Below are positions 33,580 to 42,764 of a stretch of DNA of 64,000 nt, one piece after another. Positions within the stretch are counted from its first letter, which is position 1. The number at the start of each line of letters is the position of its first letter. The stretch spans positions 5,693-69,692 of the forward strand of contig CAYMQB010000011.1 of NCBI GenBank assembly GCA_964392665.1. Reading direction: 5' to 3'. The DNA comes from CAYMQB01 sp964392665 (GTDB lineage Bacteria; Hydrothermota; E44-bin80). The notes beneath the pieces were generated by a model, which was given only the letters and a program-made list of their open reading frames with translations, was not told the origin of the DNA and made no database searches. The translations under genes and the position numbers were made by a program.

Positions 33580-35778
33580 TTGAAAAAGAAACTTCTAATA
33601 GTTGAATCTCCTACAAAAGCGAAAACCATACAACAATACCTTGATTCAAGAGGGTTTGAAGTTCTTTCTTCTAATGGTCATATAAAAGACCTTCCTAAGA
33701 ATAAATTGAGTGTTGACATAAAAAACGAATTTAAACCTACTTACGAAGTAATTTCAGGAAAATCGAGGATTCTTAGCAAGCTTAAAAAGGCGTCGAAAGA
33801 CGCATCTGATATTTTTCTTGCAACTGATCCTGATAGAGAGGGAGAAGCAATTGCTTTTCACTTGGCGCAGGAAATAAGTGATAGGAAGGTTCCTTTTAGA
33901 GTACTCTTTTACGAAATCACAAAAGAGGGGATTGAGAAAGCGATCAAGGATCCTGGATATGTCAATTTAAATCTTGTGAAGTCTCAACAGGCACGAAGAA
34001 TCCTGGATCGGCTCGTTGGATACAAGGTAAGCCCTTATCTGTGGAAAACCATAAGGAGAGGTTTGAGCGCTGGAAGGGTTCAGACTGTTGCTTTACGTTT
34101 GATATGTGAGAAAGAAAAGACTATAGAGGATTTTATAAAAGAGGAATATTGGGAACTTGAAGCGACCTTTGAGAAAAATAACAATGGTGAGTTCGTGGCG
34201 ACATTGGTTCAGATTGCAGGAAAGAAACCTGAAATAAAGAATGTGAAGGATGCGAGTCGAGTCACTGCTGAGACAAAAAAAGAAAAATATGAAACAGTGA
34301 AGTACGAAAAGAAGAATGTGGAAAAATCTCCGCCGCCTCCTTTCATTACAAGTAATCTCCAACTCGAAGCATCAAGAGTACTCAATTTTAGTGCAAAACA
34401 AACAATGAGAATTGCCCAGCAACTTTACGAAGGAATAGAACTTGGGAAAGAAGGACCTGTTGGTTTAATCACATATATGAGAACCGATTCTTTCAGGATT
34501 TCAGAAAAAGCAAGGAATGAAGCGAGAAAATTCATTGGCGATGAATTTGGGGATAGATTTTTGCCAGGAAAGAAGAGAGTCTTCAAGTCAAGAAAGAGCG
34601 CCCAGGAAGCCCACGAATGCATAAGACCTTCTTCGATTTTTAGAACTCCTGATAAGGTAGAACCATTTCTGGACAAGAATCAATTAAGGCTCTACAAAAT
34701 GATATGGCATAGATTTGTCGCTTCACAGATGTCCAATGCGGTCTATGAATCAGTTACTTCTGAACTTCTTGGTGGTAAGTTTCTTTTTAGAGCAAAGTCA
34801 AGAAAAGCGATATTTGAAGGTTTTACGAAGCTTGTTCCGGTGAATGAGCAATCCAAGAACGTAAATATTCCACCCCTTGATATAGGAGAGAAGGTGTTGC
34901 TTGTTTCCGTCGAACAGAGTCAGCACTTTACAGAACCGGCAAAAAGATACACGGAAGGGACTCTTGTTAAAACGTTAGAGGCAAAAGGTATAGGACGTCC
35001 GAGCACTTACGCAACTATCATAAGTACAGTTCAAAATAGAGGATATGTGAAGAAGCTAAAGAAGGCACTTATACCTACAGAACTTGGCAAGGTAGTGGTT
35101 AAAGTTCTTCTTGAGTATTTCGTGAAGATTTTCTCTTATGATTTTACCAAAGAAATGGAAGAAGAATTGGATGGCATAGAAGAAGGGAAAGAGGAAATCG
35201 GTTCAGTTCTACATAATTTTTACCAGGATTTTGCTTTAATGCTGAGGAAAGCGGATAAAGAAGTAAGAAAGATCAAAGAAGGCGTTGTAGAAAAAACAAA
35301 TGAAATTTGTGAAGTTTGCGGTAAACCCATGGTCATCAAATGGGGGAAATATGGAAGATTCCTTGCTTGTAGTGGTTATCCAGAATGCAAAAATACAAAA
35401 CAACTTGACAGCGAAAAAGTAGAAGGTAAGTGTCCAAAGTGTGGAGGGCAGTTGGGAATAAGAAGAGGAAAATATGGAAGGTTTGTTTCTTGCGAGAATT
35501 ATCCCAAATGCGATTTCAGTTCTTCGGTTAAGATAGGTGTAAAGTGTCCACAAAAGGGATGTGATGGTGAATTGGTTGAAAAGGTTACCAGGAAAGGTAA
35601 AGTGTTCTTTGGATGTAGCGGTTATCCCAAGTGTAAATATGCACTCTGGGACAAACCGGTTGCAAAACAATGCCCACATTGTAAGTTTCCTCTCGTGGTC
35701 GAAAAATATGGGAGGAAAGGTGTTTATCTGAAGTGCCCTAAATGTGGGGCAAAGATAGAAAAGAATAATGAGGAGTGA
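33580..35778 (+). CDS. topA: DNA topoisomerase I
   Basis: The type IA topoisomerase (732 residues) has the Toprim motifs VESPTKAKTIQQYLDSRGF and ATDPDREGEAIAFHLAQEI, SAGRVQTVALRLI, and the active-site tyrosine in GLITYMRTDSFRIS. The C-terminus holds four zinc ribbons (CEVCGKPM, CPKCGGQLG, CPQKGCDGELV, CPHCKFPLV). It relaxes negative supercoils. TTG at 33580 is chosen because AGGAG lies 8 nt upstream; GTG at 33571 lies in that site. Confidence 0.95.
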   Translation: MKKKLLIVESPTKAKTIQQYLDSRGFEVLSSNGHIKDLPKNKLSVDIKNEFKPTYEVISGKSRILSKLKKASKDASDIFLATDPDREGEAIAFHLAQEISDRKVPFRVLFYEITKEGIEKAIKDPGYVNLNLVKSQQARRILDRLVGYKVSPYLWKTIRRGLSAGRVQTVALRLICEKEKTIEDFIKEEYWELEATFEKNNNGEFVATLVQIAGKKPEIKNVKDASRVTAETKKEKYETVKYEKKNVEKSPPPPFITSNLQLEASRVLNFSAKQTMRIAQQLYEGIELGKEGPVGLITYMRTDSFRISEKARNEARKFIGDEFGDRFLPGKKRVFKSRKSAQEAHECIRPSSIFRTPDKVEPFLDKNQLRLYKMIWHRFVASQMSNAVYESVTSELLGGKFLFRAKSRKAIFEGFTKLVPVNEQSKNVNIPPLDIGEKVLLVSVEQSQHFTEPAKRYTEGTLVKTLEAKGIGRPSTYATIISTVQNRGYVKKLKKALIPTELGKVVVKVLLEYFVKIFSYDFTKEMEEELDGIEEGKEEIGSVLHNFYQDFALMLRKADKEVRKIKEGVVEKTNEICEVCGKPMVIKWGKYGRFLACSGYPECKNTKQLDSEKVEGKCPKCGGQLGIRRGKYGRFVSCENYPKCDFSSSVKIGVKCPQKGCDGELVEKVTRKGKVFFGCSGYPKCKYALWDKPVAKQCPHCKFPLVVEKYGRKGVYLKCPKCGAKIEKNNEE

Positions 35779-35833
35779 TGAGCAATACTTACGATATGAC
35801 CAGGGTATGTAACACTGAAGCGAAGGAGGAAAT

Positions 35834-37081
35834 GTGGCAATTGTTGAGCCTTTTAAGGGATTGAGACCAAGAAAAGGATTTGCCGAAAAAGTTGCTTCAC
35901 CGCCATACGATGTTTTGAACTCGAGTGAAGCAAGAGAAATGGTAAAAGATAAGCGTTACAGTTTTCTCCATGTTGTTAAGCCAGAGGTAGACCTTGAACC
36001 TTCGGTTGATCTTTACGACGATAGGGTTTACCGCAAAGGAGCGGAGAATTTGAAAAGATTGATTGGGGAAGGTGTACTGGAGCAGGATGAACTGGAATGT
36101 TTCTATATTTACAGACAGTTGATGGGGGAGCACGAGCAAACGGGACTTGTTGCAGTTGCATCTGTGGATGAATACGAAGAGGGCAAAATCAAGAAGCACG
36201 AAAACACACGCATTGAAAAAGAAATAGACAGGTCGAAACACATAAATGCATTAAATGCGCAGGCAGGTCCTGTATTTCTTACATATAGGGCAACCGAAGA
36301 GATTGACAAACTGATGAACACTTTGACTCGGAATGAACCAGTTTACGATTTTACTTCCGAGGATAGCATCAGACATACTTTTTTTGTTGTGAAGGATAGA
36401 GAGTCCATTAATGCTATCAGGAATGCTTTTGCAAAATTGGATTGTTTATATGTGGCAGATGGTCATCATCGTTCCGCTTCTGCATCAAGGGTAAGAAATG
36501 AAAGGAGAAAAGACTCCAGGGAGTTTACAGGCAAGGAAGAATGTAATTTTTTCCTTTCCGTCATTTTTCCTGATAAACAGATGTATATAATGGATTATAA
36601 CAGGGTTGTATCCAGTTTGAATAGCTGCACAGAGGAGGAATTCCTGAAAAAGGTGGGCGAGAAATTCATTGTTGCGGAATATGCTCTGAAAGGAGATCCT
36701 TTTAAGCCGCAAGAAAAGCGTAATTTTGGAATGTATCTGCATGGGAAATGGTACCAGCTTAAAGTCAAGGAAGGTATGTTCGATAAAGAGGACCCTGTTT
36801 TCAGCCTTGATGTGAGTATTCTTCAGGAGAATTTGCTCAAGGTTGTGTTGGGCATTGAAAATCCGAGGACGGATAAAAGAATTGCATTTGTAGGTGGGAT
36901 TAGAGGCTTAGGTGAACTTGAAAGGCTTGTTGATTCGGGAGAGTTCGTTGTTGCATTTAGCATGTTTCCAACAACAATTCGACAGTTGATGGCAATCGCC
37001 GATGCGGGAAAAGTAATGCCTCCAAAGTCAACCTGGTTCGAGCCAAAACTCCGCAGCGGGCTGATCACACATTTGCTCTAA
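35834..37081 (+). CDS. DUF1015 family protein
   Basis: The 415-residue protein has the DUF1015 landmarks: VEPFKGLRPRKGFAEKVASP and PPYDVLNSSEA at the N-terminus, KKHENTRIEKEIDR, LYVADGHHRSASASRVR and VMPPKSTWFEPKLRSGLITH near the C-terminus. Related proteins include the archaeal ADP-dependent serine kinase SerK and SbnI, so a kinase activity on serine or a similar small molecule is possible but unproven. It has a GTG start with AGGAGG 4 nt upstream. It closes the parA-topA run. Confidence 0.88.
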   Translation: MAIVEPFKGLRPRKGFAEKVASPPYDVLNSSEAREMVKDKRYSFLHVVKPEVDLEPSVDLYDDRVYRKGAENLKRLIGEGVLEQDELECFYIYRQLMGEHEQTGLVAVASVDEYEEGKIKKHENTRIEKEIDRSKHINALNAQAGPVFLTYRATEEIDKLMNTLTRNEPVYDFTSEDSIRHTFFVVKDRESINAIRNAFAKLDCLYVADGHHRSASASRVRNERRKDSREFTGKEECNFFLSVIFPDKQMYIMDYNRVVSSLNSCTEEEFLKKVGEKFIVAEYALKGDPFKPQEKRNFGMYLHGKWYQLKVKEGMFDKEDPVFSLDVSILQENLLKVVLGIENPRTDKRIAFVGGIRGLGELERLVDSGEFVVAFSMFPTTIRQLMAIADAGKVMPPKSTWFEPKLRSGLITHLL

Positions 37082-37098
37082 CGCTGACTGTGAAGGCT

Positions 37099-37188
37099 GT
37101 CATCCTGAGCACTGTCATGCTGAATTCATTTCAGCATCTCGTCTTTAGATTCTTCAATAGTTAAAAAGCAGTGTTTATTCAGAATGAC
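37099..37188. repeat. partial copy of the GTCATTCTGAG-type element
   Basis: The right part, catctcgtctttagattc through ttattcagaatgac (about 54 bp), matches the 3' end of the 39003-39172 element. The left part has a hairpin ATGCTGAA...TTCAGCAT. It lies between the DUF1015 and uspA genes. Confidence 0.65.
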
Positions 37189-37208
37189 AAATAGAAGTTA
37201 ATGGCAGT

Positions 37209-37622
37209 TTATTTCACAAGCAAGACAGGACAGGGAGCGCACTGTATAACGTAGCTGCTAACACTACCCAATGAGCTTTCTTGTTTCTTGTGTAATCCTC
37301 TTGTCCCAATAACTAACAGGTCATAATTTTTTGCAGTAGCACAGAGTGCTAGTGACGGTTTCTTTTCTCTTATAAGTTTTGAGTCTACTGTAAAATCGTT
37401 TTTCTCAAATACACTTGCTGTATCACTTAGAATTTTTTTTCCATCCTCAACAAAACTCTCCATAAGTTCACTGGAAATATCTCCCTTGTATAGTCCAGGA
37501 ACATACGCTACATAAATAAGTGTAACTTTTGCTTTGAAACGTTTGGCGATTTCCAGTGCGTTTTCAGCAGCGCGCAAAGAATTTGACGAACCATCTGTTG
37601 CAAGTAGGATTTTTGAAAACAT
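37209..37622 (-). CDS. universal stress protein (UspA family)
   Basis: The 137-residue protein begins MFSKILLATDGSSNSLRAAE and has LLVIGTRGLHKKQESSLGSV, the ATP-binding G-x2-G-x9-G(S/T) region of UspA proteins (here partly degenerate), and ends CAPCPVLLVK. It is probably a cytoplasmic nucleotide-binding stress protein. AAAGGAGG is 5 nt before this ATG, so it is preferred to one 11 codons upstream. A promoter lies at 37662-37690. Confidence 0.9.
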   Translation of the reverse strand: MFSKILLATDGSSNSLRAAENALEIAKRFKAKVTLIYVAYVPGLYKGDISSELMESFVEDGKKILSDTASVFEKNDFTVDSKLIREKKPSLALCATAKNYDLLVIGTRGLHKKQESSLGSVSSYVIQCAPCPVLLVK

Positions 37623-37661
37623 TGCTACCTCCTTTAACAAATAATTAGTCTTCACGTTCCT

Positions 37662-37690
37662 TGTTTATCATTTTTTTCTTTACTAGTCAA
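37662..37690 (-). promoter_or_regulatory. promoter of the UspA gene
   Basis: Minus-strand TTGACT (37690-37685), a 17-nt spacer and TAAACA (37667-37662). It is divergent from the promoter at 37702. Confidence 0.55.
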
Positions 37691-37701
37691 CAAGATTTTT
37701 C

Positions 37702-37730
37702 TTGCAAAAACTTGCTCAGTCCGTTATGAT
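37702..37730 (+). promoter_or_regulatory. promoter of the CBM9-like secreted protein gene
   Basis: TTGCAA (37702-37707), a 17-nt spacer and TATGAT (37725-37730). The leader is short and contains AGGAGG before the TTG start. Confidence 0.6.
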
Positions 37731-37754
37731 ACAATAAAGGAATAGGAGGAATAT

Positions 37755-38930
37755 TTGCCCATTGTTTTCTTATCTTTATTGCTTTTTTTAAGAATTGACC
37801 CAGTTTTGGATTTACTTCCAGCAAATGCCGTGCATATTCAGACTGTTGAAGATGATTGCACTAATAATGGACACAAAGAGGTGATATTTGTTTATGATGT
37901 TGATGGACGTTTTGGAACGGCAAAGTACAAGGGGACCATCGTATCCATTTTTGAGGAAATTGAACAGCAGTACAGGGAAATTTACAAATGCAGGTTGAGT
38001 GCGGACACGAAAATTAGGTTGGTAAAACTGTTCGAAGGAATTCCACCTTTAATCGAAGTTCAATGGTTTCACTCAAAAAGTGGGGGAAATATTTATATAT
38101 GTTATGATAAAAAGCTACTCAGGTTCAAGGAGATTATGAATCTTGAAAGTGGAGGTTTGAACAGAAAGGATCTGGATGGTGACGGTAAAGATGAGGTTTT
38201 CTCGTTTAAATTCAAATCACGGGATTGTGAAAGAGCAGAAGAAGACATTTTTGCAGGTGTGCTGACCTTTTATTCCTGTGAGGAAGGAAACATTATTTCT
38301 TATCCTGATAAACCCTTATATATGCGACCAGGAATAACATACTTCGCAACAGATAAGGAAAATAGTGAAGCAAACTTTTTTAATATCTTACCTGACTATT
38401 CCAACAAAAGAGAATTTAGAGGTAAAGATGACCTGTCTTTTAAGTTTCTTCTGTCTCAGGATGAGGGATTTTTAAGGTTAGTGTTGCATATCAAAGATGA
38501 TGCTATATATGAGGAAGAAAGCAATATACTAAAAGGAGACCATCTCGTCATCCTGCTGGATACAGATTTGAACCGCGATTTTTGCAGCGCCAAACTGAAT
38601 AATGACGATGTAGTAATAAAGATAGTTCCCGGGGTGGGTAAGAGCGAAAATCCTGTTGTACTGAATGGCAATAACCTATCCGCTTTTTCAAAGGATTTGA
38701 CAGGGAGAATATATGGTAGTGTAGAGAGGGAAATTGGTGGATACTCTGTTGATTTGAAGATTCCTATAGAAAGGGAATGGATGAAAAGAACAGTTTTTGG
38801 TCTTGGTTTTGAGGTTTATGACAGAGATAGGAAAAATGCATATACACCTTCCAGAAAACTATGCTGGCCTCCTAAACTCAAAGAGAACGACCCAACAACC
38901 TGGGGTAATCTATATCTTTTTTCACATTGA
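37755..38930 (+). CDS. secreted protein with a C-terminal CBM9-like domain
   Basis: The 391-residue protein has a short signal sequence (PIVFLSLLLFLRIDPVLDLL) and a TTG start supported by AGGAGGAATAT. The middle has an FG-GAP/EF-hand-like repeat, NRKDLDGDGKDEVFSF. The last 170 residues (DDLSFKFLLSQDEGFLRLVL, GDHLVILLDTDLN, GGYSVDLKIPIEREW, GLGFEVYDRD) look like the family 9 carbohydrate-binding fold found in many cell-surface proteins. No catalytic domain is visible. Binding of a sugar is possible, not shown. Confidence 0.7.
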   Translation: MPIVFLSLLLFLRIDPVLDLLPANAVHIQTVEDDCTNNGHKEVIFVYDVDGRFGTAKYKGTIVSIFEEIEQQYREIYKCRLSADTKIRLVKLFEGIPPLIEVQWFHSKSGGNIYICYDKKLLRFKEIMNLESGGLNRKDLDGDGKDEVFSFKFKSRDCERAEEDIFAGVLTFYSCEEGNIISYPDKPLYMRPGITYFATDKENSEANFFNILPDYSNKREFRGKDDLSFKFLLSQDEGFLRLVLHIKDDAIYEEESNILKGDHLVILLDTDLNRDFCSAKLNNDDVVIKIVPGVGKSENPVVLNGNNLSAFSKDLTGRIYGSVEREIGGYSVDLKIPIEREWMKRTVFGLGFEVYDRDRKNAYTPSRKLCWPPKLKENDPTTWGNLYLFSH

Positions 38931-39002
38931 GTTAATAGGTAATGTATCATAATTATTGTTACAGTTATTCCTTAGGCTATTGAGGACCGGTTTGAGAAAT
39001 GT

Positions 39003-39172
39003 GTCATTCTGAGTAAGTTAAGTCCCCTCTAAAAAGAGGGGATTTAGGGGTGTGTTCTGTCATTCCTGATTTTCATCAGGACAAGTCTGAGTAATTTTTT
39101 TCATATTCATCCCGGAAGAATCTCGTCTTTAGATTCTTCAATAGTTTAAAAGCAGTGTTTATTCAGAATGAC
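39003..39172. repeat. 170-bp element with GTCATTCTGA inverted ends (direct repeat copy 1)
   Basis: Perfect 10-bp ends GTCATTCTGA and TCAGAATGAC bound the element. Inside are CCCCTCT-AAAA-AGAGGGG and CCTGA-TTTTCA-TCAGG hairpins. The 163 bp at 39010-39172 recur at 41102-41264 in the same orientation with 10 mismatches. The rest of the 38931-39302 spacer holds only the hicBA promoter. Confidence 0.8.
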
Positions 39173-39216
39173 ACACTTATTTGCTCACAGAATATTGACT
39201 CATAATCAAATTTCAC

Positions 39217-39245
39217 TTGACTATATCGTTATACTAATGTATACA
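39217..39245 (+). promoter_or_regulatory. promoter of hicBA
   Basis: TTGACT (39217-39222), a 17-nt spacer and TATACA (39240-39245). The leader of about 50 nt ends with AAGGAGG before hicB. HicB proteins usually repress this promoter; the operator is not identified. Confidence 0.65.
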
Positions 39246-39302
39246 TAAAGTGAAAATGAAACTCACGCATATTAGTAACCTCATAATAGTTAAGGAGGCA
39301 TT

Positions 39303-39512
39303 ATGGAAAGAACTTTTACTTTGGAGTACTGGTTAGATGAAGACTGGTACGTAGGTAGGTTAAAGGAAGTTCCCGGTGTATTTAGCCAGGGTGAAACCTT
39401 AAGAGAATTGGAAGATAATATTCAAGAGGTATATAAACTGATGATGGAAACAGAGACTTTACCTAAACTATCAGTAAAACCGAAAGAAAAAGAGTTAACA
39501 ATAGCCTTATGA
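39303..39512 (+). CDS. hicB: HicB-family antitoxin
   Basis: The 69-residue protein has the HicB fold: TLEYWLDEDWYVGRLKEVPG, then VFSQGETLRELEDNIQEVYK. It is a short HicB without a C-terminal DNA-binding domain, so autoregulation may need a partner. It neutralises the HicA mRNA interferase encoded immediately downstream with a 4-nt overlap. AAGGAGG precedes the ATG. The pair is placed between two 163-bp direct repeats together with purB. Confidence 0.88.
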   Translation: MERTFTLEYWLDEDWYVGRLKEVPGVFSQGETLRELEDNIQEVYKLMMETETLPKLSVKPKEKELTIAL

Positions 39513-39685
39513 AGAGGAGAGAGCTAATAAGGTTTCTTACCAAATCAGGTTGTTTTTTGATTCGGCATGGCAAAAGACATGACATTTACATGAATCCAAA
39601 GAACGGTCGAAAAGCACCTGTCCCAAGGCATACTGAAATAAGAAGCACTTTGTTTGAGTTGATTAGAAAGCAATTAAGGGTCTAA
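39509..39685 (+). CDS. hicA: HicA-family toxin (mRNA interferase)
   Basis: The 58-residue protein MKRRELIRFLTKSGCFLIRH... has the double-stranded-RNA-binding-like HicA fold, with the catalytic His in FLIRHGKRHDIY and the C-terminal pattern PVPRHTEIRSTLFELIRKQL. HicA cleaves mRNA until bound by HicB. Its ATG overlaps the hicB stop (ATGA). The order antitoxin-toxin is common in small HicBA loci. The length is normal for HicA. Confidence 0.88.
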   Translation: MKRRELIRFLTKSGCFLIRHGKRHDIYMNPKNGRKAPVPRHTEIRSTLFELIRKQLRV

Positions 39686-39791
39686 ACATAACTGAGAAGT
39701 ATATTATTTTAGGTATAGTGTCTTCATTCTGTTATTATGAGAAGTGATACTATGAGAAATATTGTACAAGAAACCATAGATAGGAGTTAAA

Positions 39792-41084
39792 GTGATAGAA
39801 AGATACACTACTAAAACGATGAAAGAGCTGTGGTGTGATGAGACCAAGTTTGCTAAATGGTTATTGGTTGAACTTGCTGTTCTTGAGGGTTGGGTGAAGA
39901 GGGGAGATGTGAAGAAAATCGTTCTTGAGAGGGTGAAGAGGAGAGCGAAATTCAGCGTTAAAAGGATTGACAAAATAGAAGAAAAAGTAAAACATGATGT
40001 GATAGCATTTCTTACGAATATTGCAGAGAATGTTGGCAAAGATGCGCGTTTTATCCATATGGGTATGACATCATCCGATGTGCTTGATACTGCGCTTGCA
40101 CTGCTTTTAAGGGATGCGGGTAATGAAATACTAAAGGACTTAATATCAATTGAAAAAGTTCTAAAGAAACTCGCGGTAAAATACAAAAGAACGATAATGA
40201 TCGGCAGGACGCACGGAATACATGCTGAACCCATAACCTTTGGATTGAAAATTCTACTGTGGTACGATGAGGCGAATAGGGATGAGAAAAGGCTTATAGA
40301 TGCAATAGAAAATATTTCTTATGCAAAGATTTCGGGTGCAGTTGGAACTTTTTCAACGATGCCTCCCGATGTCTTCGAATATGCATCCCGCAAACTCAAA
40401 CTTAAACCCTGTTATGCTGCAAGTCAGGTTATTTCCCGCGACAGACATGCTGAATTTCTTCTTACACTTTCACTTATTGCGGGTTTTATAGAAAAAATTG
40501 CCCTTGAAATAAGACACTTACAAAGGACAGAAGTAGGTGAGGTTATGGAACCATTTACAAAAGGTCAGAAGGGTTCAAGTGCAATGCCACACAAGAGAAA
40601 TCCCATCCTATGTGAAAGATTGTGCGGATTTTCCCGTATCGTTCGCGCAGATGCTATGGTTGCTTGCGAAAATATTGCTCTGTGGCATGAAAGGGACATT
40701 AGCCATTCGTCCACAGAAAGAGTCATATTCCCTGATGCTACAACGCTTCTGGATTATGGTCTTAAGAAACTGTTTTTTATCTTGAATAATCTGGAAGTCA
40801 ACACTGAGAAAATGAAAAGGAACATTGATATGACTAAAGGATTAATATTTTCCCAGAGGGTTCTTTTGAAACTTATCGAGAAAGGTATTTCAAGGGAAAA
40901 AGCCTATAGAATAGTTCAGTCCAATGCAAAGAAAGTCTGGAAGGGTAAAGAAAACTTTCTTGATGCCCTCCTGAAGGATAAGGAAGTTAAAAGAGCACTA
41001 AGTGTAAACGAGCTAAAATCGTGTTTTACTATTGATTACTATCTCGAAAATATAGACTACATTTTTAAGAAAGTGTTACATTAA
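39792..41084 (+). CDS. purB: adenylosuccinate lyase
   Basis: The 430-residue fumarase-superfamily enzyme cleaves adenylosuccinate and SAICAR in purine synthesis. It has IHMGMTSSDVLDTALALLLR, TIMIGRTHGIHAEPITFGLK with the catalytic His, and the superfamily signature KGSSAMPHKRNPILCERLCG. GTG at 39792 has AGGAG 6 nt upstream. No other purine gene is adjacent. It shares the space between the direct repeats with hicBA. Confidence 0.95.
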   Translation: MIERYTTKTMKELWCDETKFAKWLLVELAVLEGWVKRGDVKKIVLERVKRRAKFSVKRIDKIEEKVKHDVIAFLTNIAENVGKDARFIHMGMTSSDVLDTALALLLRDAGNEILKDLISIEKVLKKLAVKYKRTIMIGRTHGIHAEPITFGLKILLWYDEANRDEKRLIDAIENISYAKISGAVGTFSTMPPDVFEYASRKLKLKPCYAASQVISRDRHAEFLLTLSLIAGFIEKIALEIRHLQRTEVGEVMEPFTKGQKGSSAMPHKRNPILCERLCGFSRIVRADAMVACENIALWHERDISHSSTERVIFPDATTLLDYGLKKLFFILNNLEVNTEKMKRNIDMTKGLIFSQRVLLKLIEKGISREKAYRIVQSNAKKVWKGKENFLDALLKDKEVKRALSVNELKSCFTIDYYLENIDYIFKKVLH

Positions 41085-41101
41085 TTTTCATACTGCCTTT
41101 T

Positions 41102-41264
41102 TGAGTAGATTAAGTCCCCTCTAAAAAGAGGGGATTTAGGGGTGTGTTCTCTCATTCCTGATTTTCATCAGGACAAGTCTGAGTAATTTTTTCCATATTC
41201 ACCCCGGAAGAATCTCGTCTTTAGATTCTTCAATAGTCGGAAAGCATTGCTTATTCAGAATGAC
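41102..41264. repeat. 163-bp element (direct repeat copy 2)
   Basis: It matches 39010-39172 in the same orientation with 10 substitutions and no gaps. It lacks the first few bases of the left end (GTCATTC), so only the right TCAGAATGAC terminus is intact. The remainder of the 41085-41381 spacer is AT-rich, with no gene or clear terminator. Confidence 0.8.
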
Positions 41265-41381
41265 AGACATTTTCCCTCTCACGAAATTACTAATTACTAA
41301 ATTGCCTAATTACGAAGTTAAATGGTTGAACGACGCTCTAAACCCTCTAAACGAAGTTCATTATCTAATGAAAACTAGATT

Positions 41382-42764
41382 CTAAAGTATATATCTTGAA
41401 AGGTCTTTGTCTTCTACCAGGTTTTGCAATTTGTCGTCTACTATTTCTTTGGTTATCGCAATCTTGCCAAACTTGACATCAGGAATATCGAAAAGATAAT
41501 CTTCGAGCAAGGCAGACATTATGGTTTGGAGTCTGCGTGCACCTATGTTTTCAGCCTTGTCGTTTACTACTGCTGCGTAATGAGCAATTTTTGAAATGGC
41601 ATCATACGAGAAGGTTATATTCTCGTTTTCTGTATCCAGAAGTGCAGTATATTGTTTGATAAGTGCATTCTCCGGTTCAGTGAGGATTCTCTTGAAATCC
41701 TCTTCCGTAAGGCTGTTTAGTTCCACTCTTATGGGAAATCTACCCTGAATTTCAGGTATAAGGTCCGAAGGTTTGGTCATATGGAAAGCACCTGCTGCTA
41801 TGAAAAGTATGTGTTGGGTTCTTACTAATCCATATTTTGTCATCACCGTTGAACCCTCTATTATTGGCAGTAGGTCCCTTTGAACACCACTTCTCGAAAC
41901 ATCCGGACCCCCTTTGTATCCTTTACCCGCTATCTTGTCTATTTCGTCAATAAATATTATACCGGAATTCTCTACTCTTAAGCGTGCCTCGTTGACGACC
42001 ATTTCCATATCGATAAGTTTCTGAGTTTCTTCCTGGGTGAGAATTTGTTTTGCTTCATCTATAGTGACTTTTCGTGTTCTTTTCTTTTTTGGAAGGATGT
42101 TTTCTATCATTTCTCTGAAGTTTATGTCGATTTCATCCATGCCCATTTGAGGAATTACTGCAGTAAAACTTGTTGAGCTCTCTTCGGTGTTAATCTCAAC
42201 CATTCTTTTCTTCAAGACACCCGCATGTAATAATTCCCTGAGTTTTTCTCTTGTTTGTTTCAGATTTTCCTTGTCATCTTCCGCTTTTTTTATGGCGGGA
42301 AGAAGAAGGTCAAGAAGTTTTTCTTCAGCTCTTTTTTTTGCCTTCTCTTTTACTTCCTCTGCCCTTCTGGATTTTACCATATTTACGGATATACTTGTAA
42401 GGTCTCTGACCATTGACTCGACATCACGACCTACATATCCTACTTCGGTGAATTTCGAAGCTTCCACCTTAATAAACGGTGCTTCTGCAAGTTTTGCAAG
42501 CCTCCTTGCTATTTCGGTTTTACCTACTCCAGTGGGACCTATCATTATGATGTTGTTTGGCATTATTTCTTCTTTTAATTCATCTCCTACCATCTGTCTT
42601 CTGAATCTGTTTCTTAAGGCAATTGCAACGGCTTTTTTTGCCTTATTCTGTCCAATAATGTATTTATCGAGTTTACTAACAATTTGTCTCGGAGTTAAGG
42701 AACCAACCTTGTTCAAAAGGTCTTTTTTCGTGTTCTCAATAAGAGGGCTATCTTTTTCGTTCAT
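41382..42764 (-). CDS. hslU: ATP-dependent protease ATPase subunit HslU
   Basis: The 460-residue AAA+ unfoldase has GPTGVGKTEIARRLAKLA (Walker A), IIFIDEIDKIAGKG (Walker B), the HslU-specific I-domain (about residues 115-240), RTQHILFIAAGAFHMTKPSD and the C-terminal tail SRYIL that docks into HslV. The tail implies a functional HslV partner, but hslV is not adjacent, which is unusual. The start overlaps the end of dxs by 17 nt. It is the last gene of the xseB-ispA-dxs-hslU run. Confidence 0.95.
   Translation of the reverse strand: MNEKDSPLIENTKKDLLNKVGSLTPRQIVSKLDKYIIGQNKAKKAVAIALRNRFRRQMVGDELKEEIMPNNIIMIGPTGVGKTEIARRLAKLAEAPFIKVEASKFTEVGYVGRDVESMVRDLTSISVNMVKSRRAEEVKEKAKKRAEEKLLDLLLPAIKKAEDDKENLKQTREKLRELLHAGVLKKRMVEINTEESSTSFTAVIPQMGMDEIDINFREMIENILPKKKRTRKVTIDEAKQILTQEETQKLIDMEMVVNEARLRVENSGIIFIDEIDKIAGKGYKGGPDVSRSGVQRDLLPIIEGSTVMTKYGLVRTQHILFIAAGAFHMTKPSDLIPEIQGRFPIRVELNSLTEEDFKRILTEPENALIKQYTALLDTENENITFSYDAISKIAHYAAVVNDKAENIGARRLQTIMSALLEDYLFDIPDVKFGKIAITKEIVDDKLQNLVEDKDLSRYIL

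Noticed and set aside
39251..39335. Leaderless peptide starting 10 nt after the hicBA promoter -10 box
   Set aside because: The frame runs into hicB out of register, with no similarity to anything; the AAGGAGG-preceded hicB start is clear.
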